A DNA stretch of 45,426 bases from Promethearchaeota archaeon (lineage in GTDB: Archaea; Asgardarchaeota; Lokiarchaeia; Sigyniarchaeales; SOKP01), in contig JAHLWH010000232.1 of NCBI GenBank assembly GCA_019058015.1, forward strand, positions 1 to 45,426. Direction: 5' to 3'. The stretch's first letter is position 1; every line of letters starts with the position of its first letter. Shown piece by piece: positions 34,455 to 43,902 of the stretch. The notes under the pieces are model-generated. The model had not been told where the DNA came from. It was given only the letters and a program-made list of their open reading frames with translations, and did no database searches. A program made the position numbers and the translations under genes.

Positions 34455-36413
34455 TCAGTTTTTCTCGCGTTTTTTCAACCTTCTTCCTGTTACCAAGACT
34501 ACAATTATAACGCCTATAATCGAAGAAAAGATTAATCCATTCCACGGAATAATTGGTGTTTCTGGTTCTCCTGCAGGATACAGATTAAGTAATAGTCTTA
34601 CCTTTACTGCGGCTTCATTCATTATATAGGTTGTGCAAATTTGGTTATAGGCATTCTCTTCGCTAAGCCAGCCTTCCCAGTATTCCGTACTATAGGCATA
34701 CCAGATGCCATTAACATGTGTCGGGATTTGGGGTATTTCTGTTGCATATAAATATTGCATCCTTGAAGCTGCTGCTTTCTGCTCTGCTGAACCAGGTTTT
34801 TGAGTTTCATAATCTTCGTATAGAGAGTTGAACTCCGGATTATACCAATTACAAACGTTGCTGTACCAGAAATGTGTACCTCTCCTGGTACTAAAGACAC
34901 GTAATGGTATATCTTTGATGGGTGCTCCGCAACAATCCATAGCCAGTTCGTAATCATTTATTTCAAGGGTGCCCAACGTAAATTCAGGCCAGAAATTAAT
35001 CTCTTTCTTTGTACAAGTGATGTTGATAGCAGTGAAGTACGTACACCACTGTTCTGTCGCTTTTATAACATCTGTCCAACCAATTGGGACAACGATCTCC
35101 CAGCCACCGAGCTTAATATTCATACCATCGTGAATAAGATCGTCATCTGCGGCTCCTGGCATACCTTGATATTCCACAGGAATATCATTGGTCCACCATT
35201 CACCATTAGCGTCTTGATAACAATAATCATCTAGGATATCAACAGCCTTCGAGACATTATAATCAATGCCGTATGTTTCCTGAATTGTTGCATTATATAC
35301 AGTTAAATGAGTTGCACTCCTATCATCAATGAGACCTTGTCGAGCCCTAGCCCAATAGCCACAGGCAGCAACGTAAGCTATGGTATCATAATCTAAAGTG
35401 TATGCCAAGGCTTTACGGAGCCATACTTCATTTAATGGATATATCAAATGGTTGAAAGCGATATCAATTGTTCCACTAAGACTTGCGAAGTAAGGCGCTT
35501 TCTTGCCAAACCAAGTACCAATGTTTGGGTTTTCACCTATTGCTATCCAGATTTGATTATAGAAACCAGCATATAGATCAGTTTCACCCGTTAAAAAGGA
35601 GGTGTCTTGGGCAACATTACTTGGGAATTGTCTTAAACCAATATATCTAACTTTAGGTATGCCACCTGTATCAGGAAGGTCTGTGTGTATTTTACCCTTA
35701 CCCCACCAATCATCTCTTAGTACATAGAGTTCTTCATCGAAGGTTGCAGAACGTGAGTGGGGCACATAAGGACCTGAACTGACTTTCCAACTTGCGTTGA
35801 AAGTTGTATTAAACCAATCGTTCAAGAATAATTTTTCTAAATCGTCATTTGGTGCATTAACTTCTACAACAATGTGTTTCCAGACGTGTTCAGGTACAAT
35901 GAATACATCAGTTATCAGCCATAGTTCAACAACAGCACTAAATGGATAGTCACTATCTAGTGTAATTTTGACCTGAGTAGCAGATACTTTTTCAACTTTA
36001 GTTATCCGTTCCTGCATATCAGCTGAGAATTTTAATTGTTTAGAGGCTAACTGATAGCTGAAAACAACATCATCGGCGTCTATAGTTTCACCATCACTCC
36101 ATTTTGCATCAGATCTAAGGTTAATAGTAACCGAAAGCCCATTAGCAGCCCATGTGTAATCAGTTCCGAGAACGGGTATTAGCTCATCGGCCAAGTAATT
36201 CATACCAAATAGGGTCTCATACATGAAAGTTATACCATATGCGGCGGAAGTAGTATATGGATTAAAATCTATTGCTTCAGTTTGATACCCTAGACCCCAT
36301 ACAGTATTTGACCTCGTCGGATCTTGAGCAACAACTGTTTTTACTGAACTTGTCATTATTACAGCAAAAGGCAAAAGCATTATTATTAAAAATAAACTTC
36401 TCCTATTTTTCAT
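34455..36413 (-). CDS. oppA: ABC transporter solute-binding protein (SBP family 5)
   Basis: A 652-residue extracytoplasmic binding protein. Signal peptide: KNRR, then an apolar stretch, with likely cleavage after VVA29. The mature part shows the family 5 pattern (ITINLRSDAKWSDGETIDADDVVFSY-like block, WLRKALAYTLDYDTIA, AASRMQYLYATEIPQIP). A C-terminal helix (about 626-642) followed by RRLKKREKN anchors it to the membrane, as is common in archaea. Family 5 proteins bind peptides or, in many thermophiles and archaea, oligosaccharides. The surrounding GH94/GH2/GH130 genes favour sugar. First gene of the importer operon. Confidence 0.9.
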   Translation of the reverse strand: MKNRRSLFLIIMLLPFAVIMTSSVKTVVAQDPTRSNTVWGLGYQTEAIDFNPYTTSAAYGITFMYETLFGMNYLADELIPVLGTDYTWAANGLSVTINLRSDAKWSDGETIDADDVVFSYQLASKQLKFSADMQERITKVEKVSATQVKITLDSDYPFSAVVELWLITDVFIVPEHVWKHIVVEVNAPNDDLEKLFLNDWFNTTFNASWKVSSGPYVPHSRSATFDEELYVLRDDWWGKGKIHTDLPDTGGIPKVRYIGLRQFPSNVAQDTSFLTGETDLYAGFYNQIWIAIGENPNIGTWFGKKAPYFASLSGTIDIAFNHLIYPLNEVWLRKALAYTLDYDTIAYVAACGYWARARQGLIDDRSATHLTVYNATIQETYGIDYNVSKAVDILDDYCYQDANGEWWTNDIPVEYQGMPGAADDDLIHDGMNIKLGGWEIVVPIGWTDVIKATEQWCTYFTAINITCTKKEINFWPEFTLGTLEINDYELAMDCCGAPIKDIPLRVFSTRRGTHFWYSNVCNWYNPEFNSLYEDYETQKPGSAEQKAAASRMQYLYATEIPQIPTHVNGIWYAYSTEYWEGWLSEENAYNQICTTYIMNEAAVKVRLLLNLYPAGEPETPIIPWNGLIFSSIIGVIIVVLVTGRRLKKREKN

Positions 36414-36681
36414 TTATTTTCTACTCTTTTGTTTTATTATTTATTTTTTATTTTTTTATTTTTTTTGACAAATTTTAATAAGTACATTTATTGTTTTTTT
36501 ATATAAATATTTCTATAATTCTTCAAATCATTGTTCAAAAAATTAAAAATAATTTTTAATTTTTTAAATAGTTTTTAAATGGTTATTATATAAAGATTTT
36601 AGAGAGAAAATAAATTTAAATTTTTGAATAAATAAAGATCTTATAGGGAGAGAGAAATTAAAAAAATAAAGAGAATTAGAT

Positions 36682-37736
36682 TTGGTACTCGAATTCGAAG
36701 TTAATGAATATCTTACACTTAAATTAGAAGAAGATAAAACCGTTATTTATGTAAACGGAGAACGATTTCAACAATGTAAAATCTTAATTTTAGATATTCC
36801 AATTGAAGAAATAACTTCTTTTAAAAGAATTAGTTCAATAGATGAAGCTGTTGAGAGAATAAATCGTTCATTAGAATATAAGAAAATTAATCGTAAAGAT
36901 ATACCTCCCGAAATTGTATTTTGGGGACATTGTAGTAATTTACAAGTGTGGGCGGAGCATCGTTATGACACACGATTAATACCTAGCAGTTTAGCATTTC
37001 CTTTATTGAAAAAATTAACAGATTTTGGAGATCCTATCGCAACACGAGTTTTTAAAAAAGAAATTGAGAAACGTCTTGAAAGTGGTTTCTCGAATGTTGT
37101 TAATTATTTAATTAAAGAAAAATATGTTGATTATTTAGATCGAGAGGAAATCTTAAATGTTGAGAGTTTGAAAAAGGTAAATATCACCTTGATTCTAATT
37201 TTCATTAACATTTTCATTTACATTTTTTTAAATTTATCTTTACCTAAGGATTATATTTATTTTTTTCTAATTAATCAAAATATTATTGATAAACTTGAAA
37301 TTTGGAGAGTCTTTACCTCAATGTTTATTCATGCAAACCTTATGCACTTATTCATAAATATGATATTTTTAATGTTATTTGGGGCAATAATAGAGACAAA
37401 AAAAAAACTTCTAAATATAAATATTTATTTATATATTTTCTCTCAGGATTAATTGGTAACTTATCTTTTTTAACCTTATTGCCAGCAAATGTATTTGGTA
37501 CAGGATCTTCTGGTTCAATATTTGGTCTATTTGGGGCTTCTATTATTTTAGTAATATCAAAGAAACGATACTCCTCACTTTTTCTACTTTCACTCTTACT
37601 TTTTACATCTTTATATCTATCTTTAGCTCCTACCATTGTTTTTTGGCCTCATCTATTTGGATTATTTGGAGGATTTCTTTGTGGTTATTTATTCTTTATT
37701 TACAAAAATAACAATTTGTTATATCTTTCGGGATAA
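36682..37736 (+). CDS. Rhomboid-family intramembrane protease, split by a frameshift
   Basis: Frame 1 (36682-37452, TTG start) encodes a ~165-residue soluble N-terminal domain, then a helix (VNITLILIFINIFIYIF), EIWRVFTSMFIHANLMH and LFINMIFLMLFGAIIE. The rest lies in the -1 frame up to 37736: FLSGLIGNLSFL, GTGSSGSIFGLFGAS (catalytic Ser, codon 37509-37511) and PHLFGLFGGFLCGY (catalytic His, 37650-37652). The shift falls at ten A's (37398-37407). All catalytic parts are present once the frames are joined, so this is one missing A (sequencing or real) or ribosomal slippage. Substrate unknown. Confidence 0.82.
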
Positions 37737-37936
37737 TTATTACTTTTTCTATTTCATTGATATTTCTTATATTAAGATAATAAGCATTTTTAAACAAGAA
37801 AAAAAATTAAAAAATAAATAAAATCATTAAACTATATTTCCAGATTATTCCTTTTACCCAATTAAATCAACAAAATTACTTGCAAAGTCGCCAGATTCAT
37901 CGATTTTTCAAACTTGTTTTAAAATTTTTATCATTG

Positions 37937-38932
37937 TTATTCATCTATTACTGAATTTTCTTTTATATAATAAATCAATTCATCAACCTGTGTAAAGGCA
38001 ATGGCAGTATATGTATCAGCAGCTCCGTAATAAATAGTTATTCTTCCAGTATCAGCATCATATAATGCCCCACATGGAAAAACCACATTTGGTACAAAAC
38101 CGACTGTTTCATATTCTAATTCAGGTGTTAATAAATAATCACCTGTTCTATATAAGACTTTATCAGGCTGGTTTATATCCAGTAATGCCGTACCCATGCT
38201 ATATACAAATCCATTGCAAGTACAGATCACTCCATGATAAAAAAGCAACCAGCCTTCGGTTGTTTCAATTGGAATAGGACCAGCACCAATTTTAGTACTC
38301 TGCCACCATCCAATATCTCCTTTACCCATAACATGCCTATGTCTTCCCCAGTATTGCATATCGGGACTTTCACTTAAAAAGATATCGCCAAAAGGTGTAT
38401 GCCCAATATCACTGGGGCGATTCAACATTATGTAATTACCGTTTATTTTTCTGGGGAATAAAACACCATTCCTGTTAAAAGGTAAAAAGGCATTTTCTAA
38501 CCTGATAAATGATTTAAAATCTTTCGTCATTCCAACACCAATTGTTGGTCCATAAAATTCAGTGCACCAGGTAACATAGTAAGTATTTTCAATTTTAACA
38601 ATTCGTGGATCATATGCATAACCAGGGGGTACTGGATTTCCATTTTTATCTATCCAGTTAATTTTATCAGTATCTATCTGCCAATTTATTCCATCTTTAC
38701 TTCTGCCTGCGTGTAAATAAGGTCTACCATTTCTATGGTCAGCTCTGAAAATACCGATAAATTCTCCATTATGTGGTATAACTGCGCTGTTAAATATGCG
38801 TGCAACACCGGGAATTGGATTCCAATTGATGATTGGGTTTTTACTATATCTCCATACAATATTTGAAGAGTCACTGGGCCTTTTTTCCCAGGGTATATTC
38901 GGCAATGAATTTCCTATTATTGTTTTATTCAA
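37937..38932 (-). CDS. GH130 beta-mannoside phosphorylase
   Basis: A five-bladed-propeller phosphorylase of 331 residues. GH130 signatures: ARIFNSAVIPHNGEFIGIFR, GYAYDPRIVKIENTYYVTW with proton donor D108, FLPFNRNGVLFPRKING, GWWQSTKIGAGP, LLFYHGV and VGFVPNVVFPCG ... IYYGAADT. GH130 enzymes phosphorolyse beta-mannosides to mannose 1-phosphate. The linkage (beta-1,4 to Glc or Man, or beta-1,2) cannot be read. A decayed MalG-type permease lies directly upstream on the same strand, so its own transporter has been lost. Confidence 0.9.
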   Translation of the reverse strand: MNKTIIGNSLPNIPWEKRPSDSSNIVWRYSKNPIINWNPIPGVARIFNSAVIPHNGEFIGIFRADHRNGRPYLHAGRSKDGINWQIDTDKINWIDKNGNPVPPGYAYDPRIVKIENTYYVTWCTEFYGPTIGVGMTKDFKSFIRLENAFLPFNRNGVLFPRKINGNYIMLNRPSDIGHTPFGDIFLSESPDMQYWGRHRHVMGKGDIGWWQSTKIGAGPIPIETTEGWLLFYHGVICTCNGFVYSMGTALLDINQPDKVLYRTGDYLLTPELEYETVGFVPNVVFPCGALYDADTGRITIYYGAADTYTAIAFTQVDELIYYIKENSVIDE

Positions 38933-38957
38933 TTTTATATTTCCTCCTTTAAAAAAA

Positions 38958-39143
38958 CTAATCCTTTATTGTTCCATTTATAATACCTGAAAATATAAAT
39001 TTTTGTATAAAAAGAGAAATTATTATTACTGGTATTAGAAGTGTAATTATAGCTACTGTCATAATATTCCATTGAGAAGCTTGATCGTTAGAAAAATTCA
39101 AGAAAGTTGTTAAAATACCAGTATTTATTAATTCCCCAGTCAT
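38958..39143 (-). pseudogene. Relict of a MalG-type sugar ABC permease (C-terminal ~60 codons)
   Basis: The minus-strand reading LTTFLNFSNDQASQWNIMT followed by IPVIIISLFIQKFIFSGIINGTIKD-stop matches the end of CUT1 permeases (QW-x-x-M-A...PV-x-x-x-x-LFxQ-x-x-x-x-x-GLtaGAvKG). The upstream four-fifths, including the EAA loop, are missing. An ATG exists at the 5' end, but a functional permease is impossible. It sits 25 nt before the GH130 gene. Confidence 0.82.
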
Positions 39144-39496
39144 TTTACCCGTTTTATGAAGGTAATGTAATTAGAAAAATTAAAAAAAAATATCCAGTAA
39201 AAAAAAAGAAATCTTTTGTTATATATTCTTTATTTATTTTAACTGAGATTATAAATACTATTACATAGAAGCAATTATAATATTATAAATGGCAATTTTT
39301 ATGGATTATTTCGATTTTTTATTGTCATTCATCTATTTTCCATGGTTGAATCTTTTAATATAACAATTACAAATGAATCTTTAATTTTTTTAATTTCATG
39401 AACGTAAAAAACCTTAAAAATATATAGAAAGATTTATTTATAATTTGGGAAGCAAAATATAGCTTTCAGGAGTAAGAATAATATTTGTGATAAAAA
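39144..39496 (+). other. Divergent intergenic region, 353 nt
   Basis: AT-rich DNA between the permease relict (minus) and the cellobiose phosphorylase gene (plus). No protein-like frame is seen. It must hold the promoter of the phosphorylase; AAAAATATATAG near 39415 is a plausible TATA-like element but is not distinctive in this composition. Confidence 0.4.
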
Positions 39497-41941
39497 ATGC
39501 GATTTGGATACTTTGATGATGAACAAAAGGAGTATGCTATTACTCAACCTGATACTCCACTTCCATGGATTAATTATCTGGGGTGTGAGGCATATTTTGG
39601 TATCATCTCCAACACTGCTGGCGGATATTCATTTTATAAGGATGCGAGTTTGCGACGTATAACCCGATACCGTTATAACAACGTGCCTATTGATTTTGGT
39701 GGGCGTTATATCTACCTACGAGACAATGATAAAGAAGAATTTTGGTCTCCAACTTGGCAACCTACTCGCCATGAATTAGAGCAATATATTTGTCGACATG
39801 GACTAGGTTACACCGTCATTAGTTCTATTTATAAGAATATTGAGGCAAAAATCCGTTATTTCGTTCCTTTGGGGGATAATCTAGAAATTTGGCAATTTAC
39901 ACTGAAAAATCATCGCGAGAACATAGTTAATCTATCAATTTTCTCCTGCGTCGAATTTTGCTTTTGGAATGCCCTAGATGACGCCACAAATTTTCAACGT
40001 AATTTTAACATTGGTGAGATAGAGATTGAAGAAGGTGTAATATATCACAAAACCGAATATCGTGAAAGACGAAATCATTTTGCTTATTTTGCTTGTTCAG
40101 AACCGCTTGAGGGTTTCGATACGCAGCGTAATACTTTTTTAGGTGCGTATAGAAGTTGGGAAAACCCAATTGCAGTTGAAAAAGGTAAATCATTTAATTC
40201 TATAGCCCATGGTTGGGCACTAATTGGATCTCACCATTGTAAATTTGCCCTTAAACCAAATGAAACAAAGCAAATTATTTTTGTTCTTGGGTACCATGAA
40301 AATCCAACTGATCAAAAATTCGATCCACCAGAATCCCAAAGACTTAATAAAAAAACGGTTAAAAAGATAATCGCTAAATATTTAGATATTACAAATGTTA
40401 ATAAAGCTATTGAAGTTTTAAATGTTTATTGGGGTAATTTACTAGGTAAATTACAGGTATCTACTCCTGATATTCACACTAACAGGATGGTGAATGTTTG
40501 GAATCCTTATCAATGTATGATTACATTTAATTTATCAAGATCTGCTTCATTTTTTGAATCTGGAATTGGTCGAGGTATAGGATTTCGTGATTCTAATCAA
40601 GATTTGCTTGGTTTTGTACATATGGTTCCCAATCGGGCTCGGGAGCGTATTTTAGATCTAGCATCCACACAACTTAAAACTGGGGGTGCATATCATCAAT
40701 ACCAACCAATTACCAAACGTGGTAACGATGATATTGGAAGCAATTTTAATGACGATCCACTCTGGTTGATATTAAGCGTTGCTGCATATCTGAAAGAAAC
40801 GGGTGATTGGAATATCCTTGATGAATTAGTACCCTATGAGAATCAGCTTGGAACCGAACAATCGCTTTTAAAACATTTAGAGCAAAGTCTAAAATATACA
40901 CAAGAGCGGTTAGGGCCACATGGATTACCACTAATTGGTCGTGCAGATTGGAATGATTGCTTGAACCTAAACTGCTTTTCCGAAGAGCCTGAAGAGTCTT
41001 TCCAAACAACTACAAATAAGGATGGTAAAGTAGCGGAATCTATTTTCATTGCGGCTTTTTTTATATTAGCAGCAAAAGAATTTGCTGAGATTCTTCGACA
41101 GCGCGGTTTAGAGAATAAGGCGAGACAATATCTTAAATGGGCTGATGAGATGGATTCAACTATATGCAAATATGGTTGGGATGGGGAGTGGTTCCTCCGT
41201 GCTTACGATGATTTAGGACATAAGGTTGGTTCTCACGAGTGTAAAGAGGGGAAAATTTTTATTGAGCCGCAAGGTTTTTGTATCCTTGCTGGAGTCGGTT
41301 TGAAAGAAGGTTTGGCAGACAAAGCATTAGAATCTGTAAAAAAACATTTAGCTACTCCACATGGTATCATGTTACTTAGGCCACCTTATTCACAATATTA
41401 CTTGCATTTGGGTGAAATCTCATCTTATCCTCCAGGTTATAAGGAAAATGCGAGCATCTTTTGCCATACCACTCCTTGGATAATAATAGCTGAAACATTA
41501 CTTGGTCATGGTGATCAAGCATATGATTACTATATACGTATAAATCCTTCAGCACGAGAACATATTAGCGAAGTTCATCGCTGTGAACCATATGTTTACG
41601 CTCAAATGATTGCTGGAAAAGATGCCCCAACATATGGAGAAGCTAAAAACTCTTGGTTAACAGGTACAGCAGCTTGGAATTTAATAGCGATAACAAATTG
41701 GATTCTTGGCATACGTCCAACTTACAAAGGATTATACATTTCACCAGTCATTCCTAAAAATTGGCCTGGATTTAAAGCAACTCGTATTTTTCGTGGTGTA
41801 AAGTATCATATTTCTGTAAAAAGGATTGGTACTGGGAATATATCCACATTATTCGTCAATGACAAACCAATAGAAGGAAATATCGTTCCTTTACCACGAT
41901 CAGGGGTGAAAGAAATATTTGTTAGGGTAAAAATTACATAA
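39497..41941 (+). CDS. cbpA: GH94 cellobiose phosphorylase
   Basis: An 814-residue GH94 enzyme with the full cellobiose phosphorylase pattern: FGYFDDEQKEYAITQPDTP, NTAGGYSFYKDASLRRITRY, NALDDATNFQRNFNIGE, KTEYRERRNHFAYF, SGIGRGIGFRDSNQDLLGF, LPLIGRADWNDCLNLNCFS (catalytic acid among D484/D487), then EESFQTT, KENASIFCHTTPW and AKNSWLTGTAAWN. The NCFS...ESFQTT insertion distinguishes it from the GH94 at 23186. It converts cellobiose and phosphate to glucose 1-phosphate and glucose in the cytosol, saving ATP. It stands alone on the plus strand at the end of the glycan locus. Confidence 0.93.
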   Translation: MRFGYFDDEQKEYAITQPDTPLPWINYLGCEAYFGIISNTAGGYSFYKDASLRRITRYRYNNVPIDFGGRYIYLRDNDKEEFWSPTWQPTRHELEQYICRHGLGYTVISSIYKNIEAKIRYFVPLGDNLEIWQFTLKNHRENIVNLSIFSCVEFCFWNALDDATNFQRNFNIGEIEIEEGVIYHKTEYRERRNHFAYFACSEPLEGFDTQRNTFLGAYRSWENPIAVEKGKSFNSIAHGWALIGSHHCKFALKPNETKQIIFVLGYHENPTDQKFDPPESQRLNKKTVKKIIAKYLDITNVNKAIEVLNVYWGNLLGKLQVSTPDIHTNRMVNVWNPYQCMITFNLSRSASFFESGIGRGIGFRDSNQDLLGFVHMVPNRARERILDLASTQLKTGGAYHQYQPITKRGNDDIGSNFNDDPLWLILSVAAYLKETGDWNILDELVPYENQLGTEQSLLKHLEQSLKYTQERLGPHGLPLIGRADWNDCLNLNCFSEEPEESFQTTTNKDGKVAESIFIAAFFILAAKEFAEILRQRGLENKARQYLKWADEMDSTICKYGWDGEWFLRAYDDLGHKVGSHECKEGKIFIEPQGFCILAGVGLKEGLADKALESVKKHLATPHGIMLLRPPYSQYYLHLGEISSYPPGYKENASIFCHTTPWIIIAETLLGHGDQAYDYYIRINPSAREHISEVHRCEPYVYAQMIAGKDAPTYGEAKNSWLTGTAAWNLIAITNWILGIRPTYKGLYISPVIPKNWPGFKATRIFRGVKYHISVKRIGTGNISTLFVNDKPIEGNIVPLPRSGVKEIFVRVKIT

Positions 41942-42256
41942 ATAAATGAAATCAGAATAGAGAGTTTTTTAAATCTTAATTAGAATGAATCTTTCCAAAA
42001 CTTTGGCTCTTACTTTTATTAAAAATTAAATTATACAAAAGACCATTACCTTTAATAGTGATGAAATGGGTTAAATTATATATAAATTCTCATTAAGATT
42101 TAATTATATTAAGATTAGTTATAAATTAATTCTCTTTTAAGTAAAATACAATATTCAGAAAAAAATAATAAATAATTTCAACTTTGAAACGAGTTAAATT
42201 TAGAGATGATTATATCTTTTTTATCTATGGAGAGAAAGATAGATTTCTTAAGTAGA
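41942..42256 (+). other. Intergenic region, 315 nt
   Basis: AT-rich DNA between convergent genes (cellobiose phosphorylase and a 107-residue protein). No tRNA, repeat or protein-like frame seen. Confidence 0.5.
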
Positions 42257-42580
42257 TTAATCTATTTCCAATTTCCTCATTTTACCTACTCCTAATTTCG
42301 GATTTATCTCTTCAAGTTCTTGAATTAATTGTTCTACTTTATCATCTGAAAGAGCTCCTGAGAAAAGCCATAAGTTCTCGAATGTTCCAATGAATAGACC
42401 TTTTCTTTTTATTGGTTTTCCGCCTGATCCAACGGGATTTATTTCCAAGAACAGACTTGCTGGTCGGGTTTTGGTCTTAGGTACTTTTACAACATGTACC
42501 CCTCGAACCGGTGTTTCCATCTTCTCCCAATCTTCAGCATTTTCCAAATGATTTTTTAATTGTGCTTCAATATTTGACAT
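42257..42580 (-). CDS. Hypothetical 107-residue protein
   Basis: Not recognised. It is a compact alpha/beta protein: an N-terminal helix (IEAQLKNHLENAEDWEKME), a strand-rich middle (GVHVVKVPKTKTRPASLFLEINP, KGLFIGTFENLWLFSGAL) and a C-terminal helix with SDDKVEQLIQELEEINPKL. Codon use and composition look coding. A Gly/Lys-rich turn (GSGGKPIKRKG) could bind nucleic acid or phosphate, but that is a guess. It stands alone, with its own upstream gap of ~170 nt to the next minus-strand gene. Confidence 0.7.
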   Translation of the reverse strand: MSNIEAQLKNHLENAEDWEKMETPVRGVHVVKVPKTKTRPASLFLEINPVGSGGKPIKRKGLFIGTFENLWLFSGALSDDKVEQLIQELEEINPKLGVGKMRKLEID

Positions 42581-42753
42581 TTTTTTGCTAACTTTTTTCT
42601 ATTCCAATTTAATTTTTTTCTATATAAATTTTTATTTTAACAATAATAAAATTATTTTAATTCTATTTCTTTTTTAATTATTCAAGAAATTGATTACGAG
42701 GCTATATTAGATTATTTCATGTTCTGGTATCTCAATTCCTTCTTTTTCTTTTG

Positions 42754-43902
42754 TTATTTTATCATTTCCAAGAAAGCTTCAATTCGAGTCTGCAATCGTG
42801 TTGTATCGGCTTGAACATATTCCCTATCAATATTCAATACTGGAATCTCTAATTCTTTTAGTTCATGCTCGAACAACATATTGTCACATCCATGAAGATC
42901 ACAATTATTTATTCTTTGGAGTATGACACCATCAATTTTTGCTGTTTTAATCTCATCCTTTAAAAATTTTAATCTTCGCTCATGATCATCCATCATGCGT
43001 GGACAGGAGATTCGTTGATACACACGTTTTGAAATTTGTTCTAAGGGATTACCTCCAATTTGTACATCATCTAAAAAATTGCGGGTTCCAAAACACAAAA
43101 AATCTGACACAATTAACGCTCCAGAATTCTCAATCAAATTAACAAACTTTAAATCATCTATAATGCTTCCAACTAACAGAATTCTTTTTCGGAGATCTTT
43201 TATCCCTTCACTTTCTTTTAATTTATAATTAATTCGATGTAATTCTTGATTAGTAATATCTTTAGGAACAGAACTATTTGCAACTGAAATCTGTAATGCT
43301 TCAGCACCAGAAAGTTTTGGGTTTTCTAAAATTCGCAGTCTATGAATCTCTCTTAATAGTCTACGATTTTCATTATGAACCTTAATTGAATTTTCAAGGC
43401 TATTATCAGTTATATCAATATTATAAGCTGTTTCTAATTCTTCCTTTAATTCTACAATTTCTTGCCAATACCAATTAAATCCTTCTTCTGATATAATATG
43501 GGGTACAGAAAAGTAAAATCTCGGAACTTTCTTTTTAAAGCCCTCTCGATTAAAAACTTTCATATTAAAAATTTCAAACATCCTGCGACTATGATCACAG
43601 CTGTTACATATAAGGTATCCATCAAGAAAATCAAAGCCACCTCGTAACGCTAAATCGAGTGATGCTCTTACAAAACTACAAGTAAATCTCACCATCAATA
43701 TATCTCCAAGTTCAGTTTTTTCATGTCCAGTCGCTCTTATTCTAAAAGGCAATAAATTAGCTGCATACAGTAATTCTTCAGGGATGTAAGTACAATAATA
43801 ACCAATAACTCTTTTTCTACTTGCTTGCCATTCTTTAATGTATTCATTATTAATCGAATTAGAAATATTCAGAAAGGGGTCATTTTGTAAACTCATCTTC
43901 AT
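42754..43902 (-). CDS. 2-hydroxyacyl-CoA dehydratase family protein (HgdB/BcrC-like)
   Basis: A 382-residue family member, more distant from the pair at 20337-22900. Seen: RVIGYYCTYIPEELLYAANLLPFRIRA, FTCSFVRASLDLAL, DGYLICNSCDHSRRMFEIF, NNCDLHGCDNMLFEHEL, LNIDREY and the closing TRIEAFLEMI. These are the classic HgdB blocks with three Cys cluster ligands. No second subunit or activator adjoins it. It overlaps the upstream SCP2-like gene by 4 nt (ATGA), so both are co-translated and probably act on one substrate, perhaps an acyl-CoA. Confidence 0.85.
   Translation of the reverse strand: MKMSLQNDPFLNISNSINNEYIKEWQASRKRVIGYYCTYIPEELLYAANLLPFRIRATGHEKTELGDILMVRFTCSFVRASLDLALRGGFDFLDGYLICNSCDHSRRMFEIFNMKVFNREGFKKKVPRFYFSVPHIISEEGFNWYWQEIVELKEELETAYNIDITDNSLENSIKVHNENRRLLREIHRLRILENPKLSGAEALQISVANSSVPKDITNQELHRINYKLKESEGIKDLRKRILLVGSIIDDLKFVNLIENSGALIVSDFLCFGTRNFLDDVQIGGNPLEQISKRVYQRISCPRMMDDHERRLKFLKDEIKTAKIDGVILQRINNCDLHGCDNMLFEHELKELEIPVLNIDREYVQADTTRLQTRIEAFLEMIK

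Noticed and set aside
34455-36413. Assigning the importer to peptides
   Set aside because: Family 5 binding proteins also carry oligosaccharides, and every enzyme gene around the operon acts on sugars. Neither can be proven from sequence.
37302-37736. A separate 144-residue membrane protein gene
   Set aside because: Its first part is an out-of-frame shadow of the rhomboid gene. The later part is the missing catalytic half of the same rhomboid.
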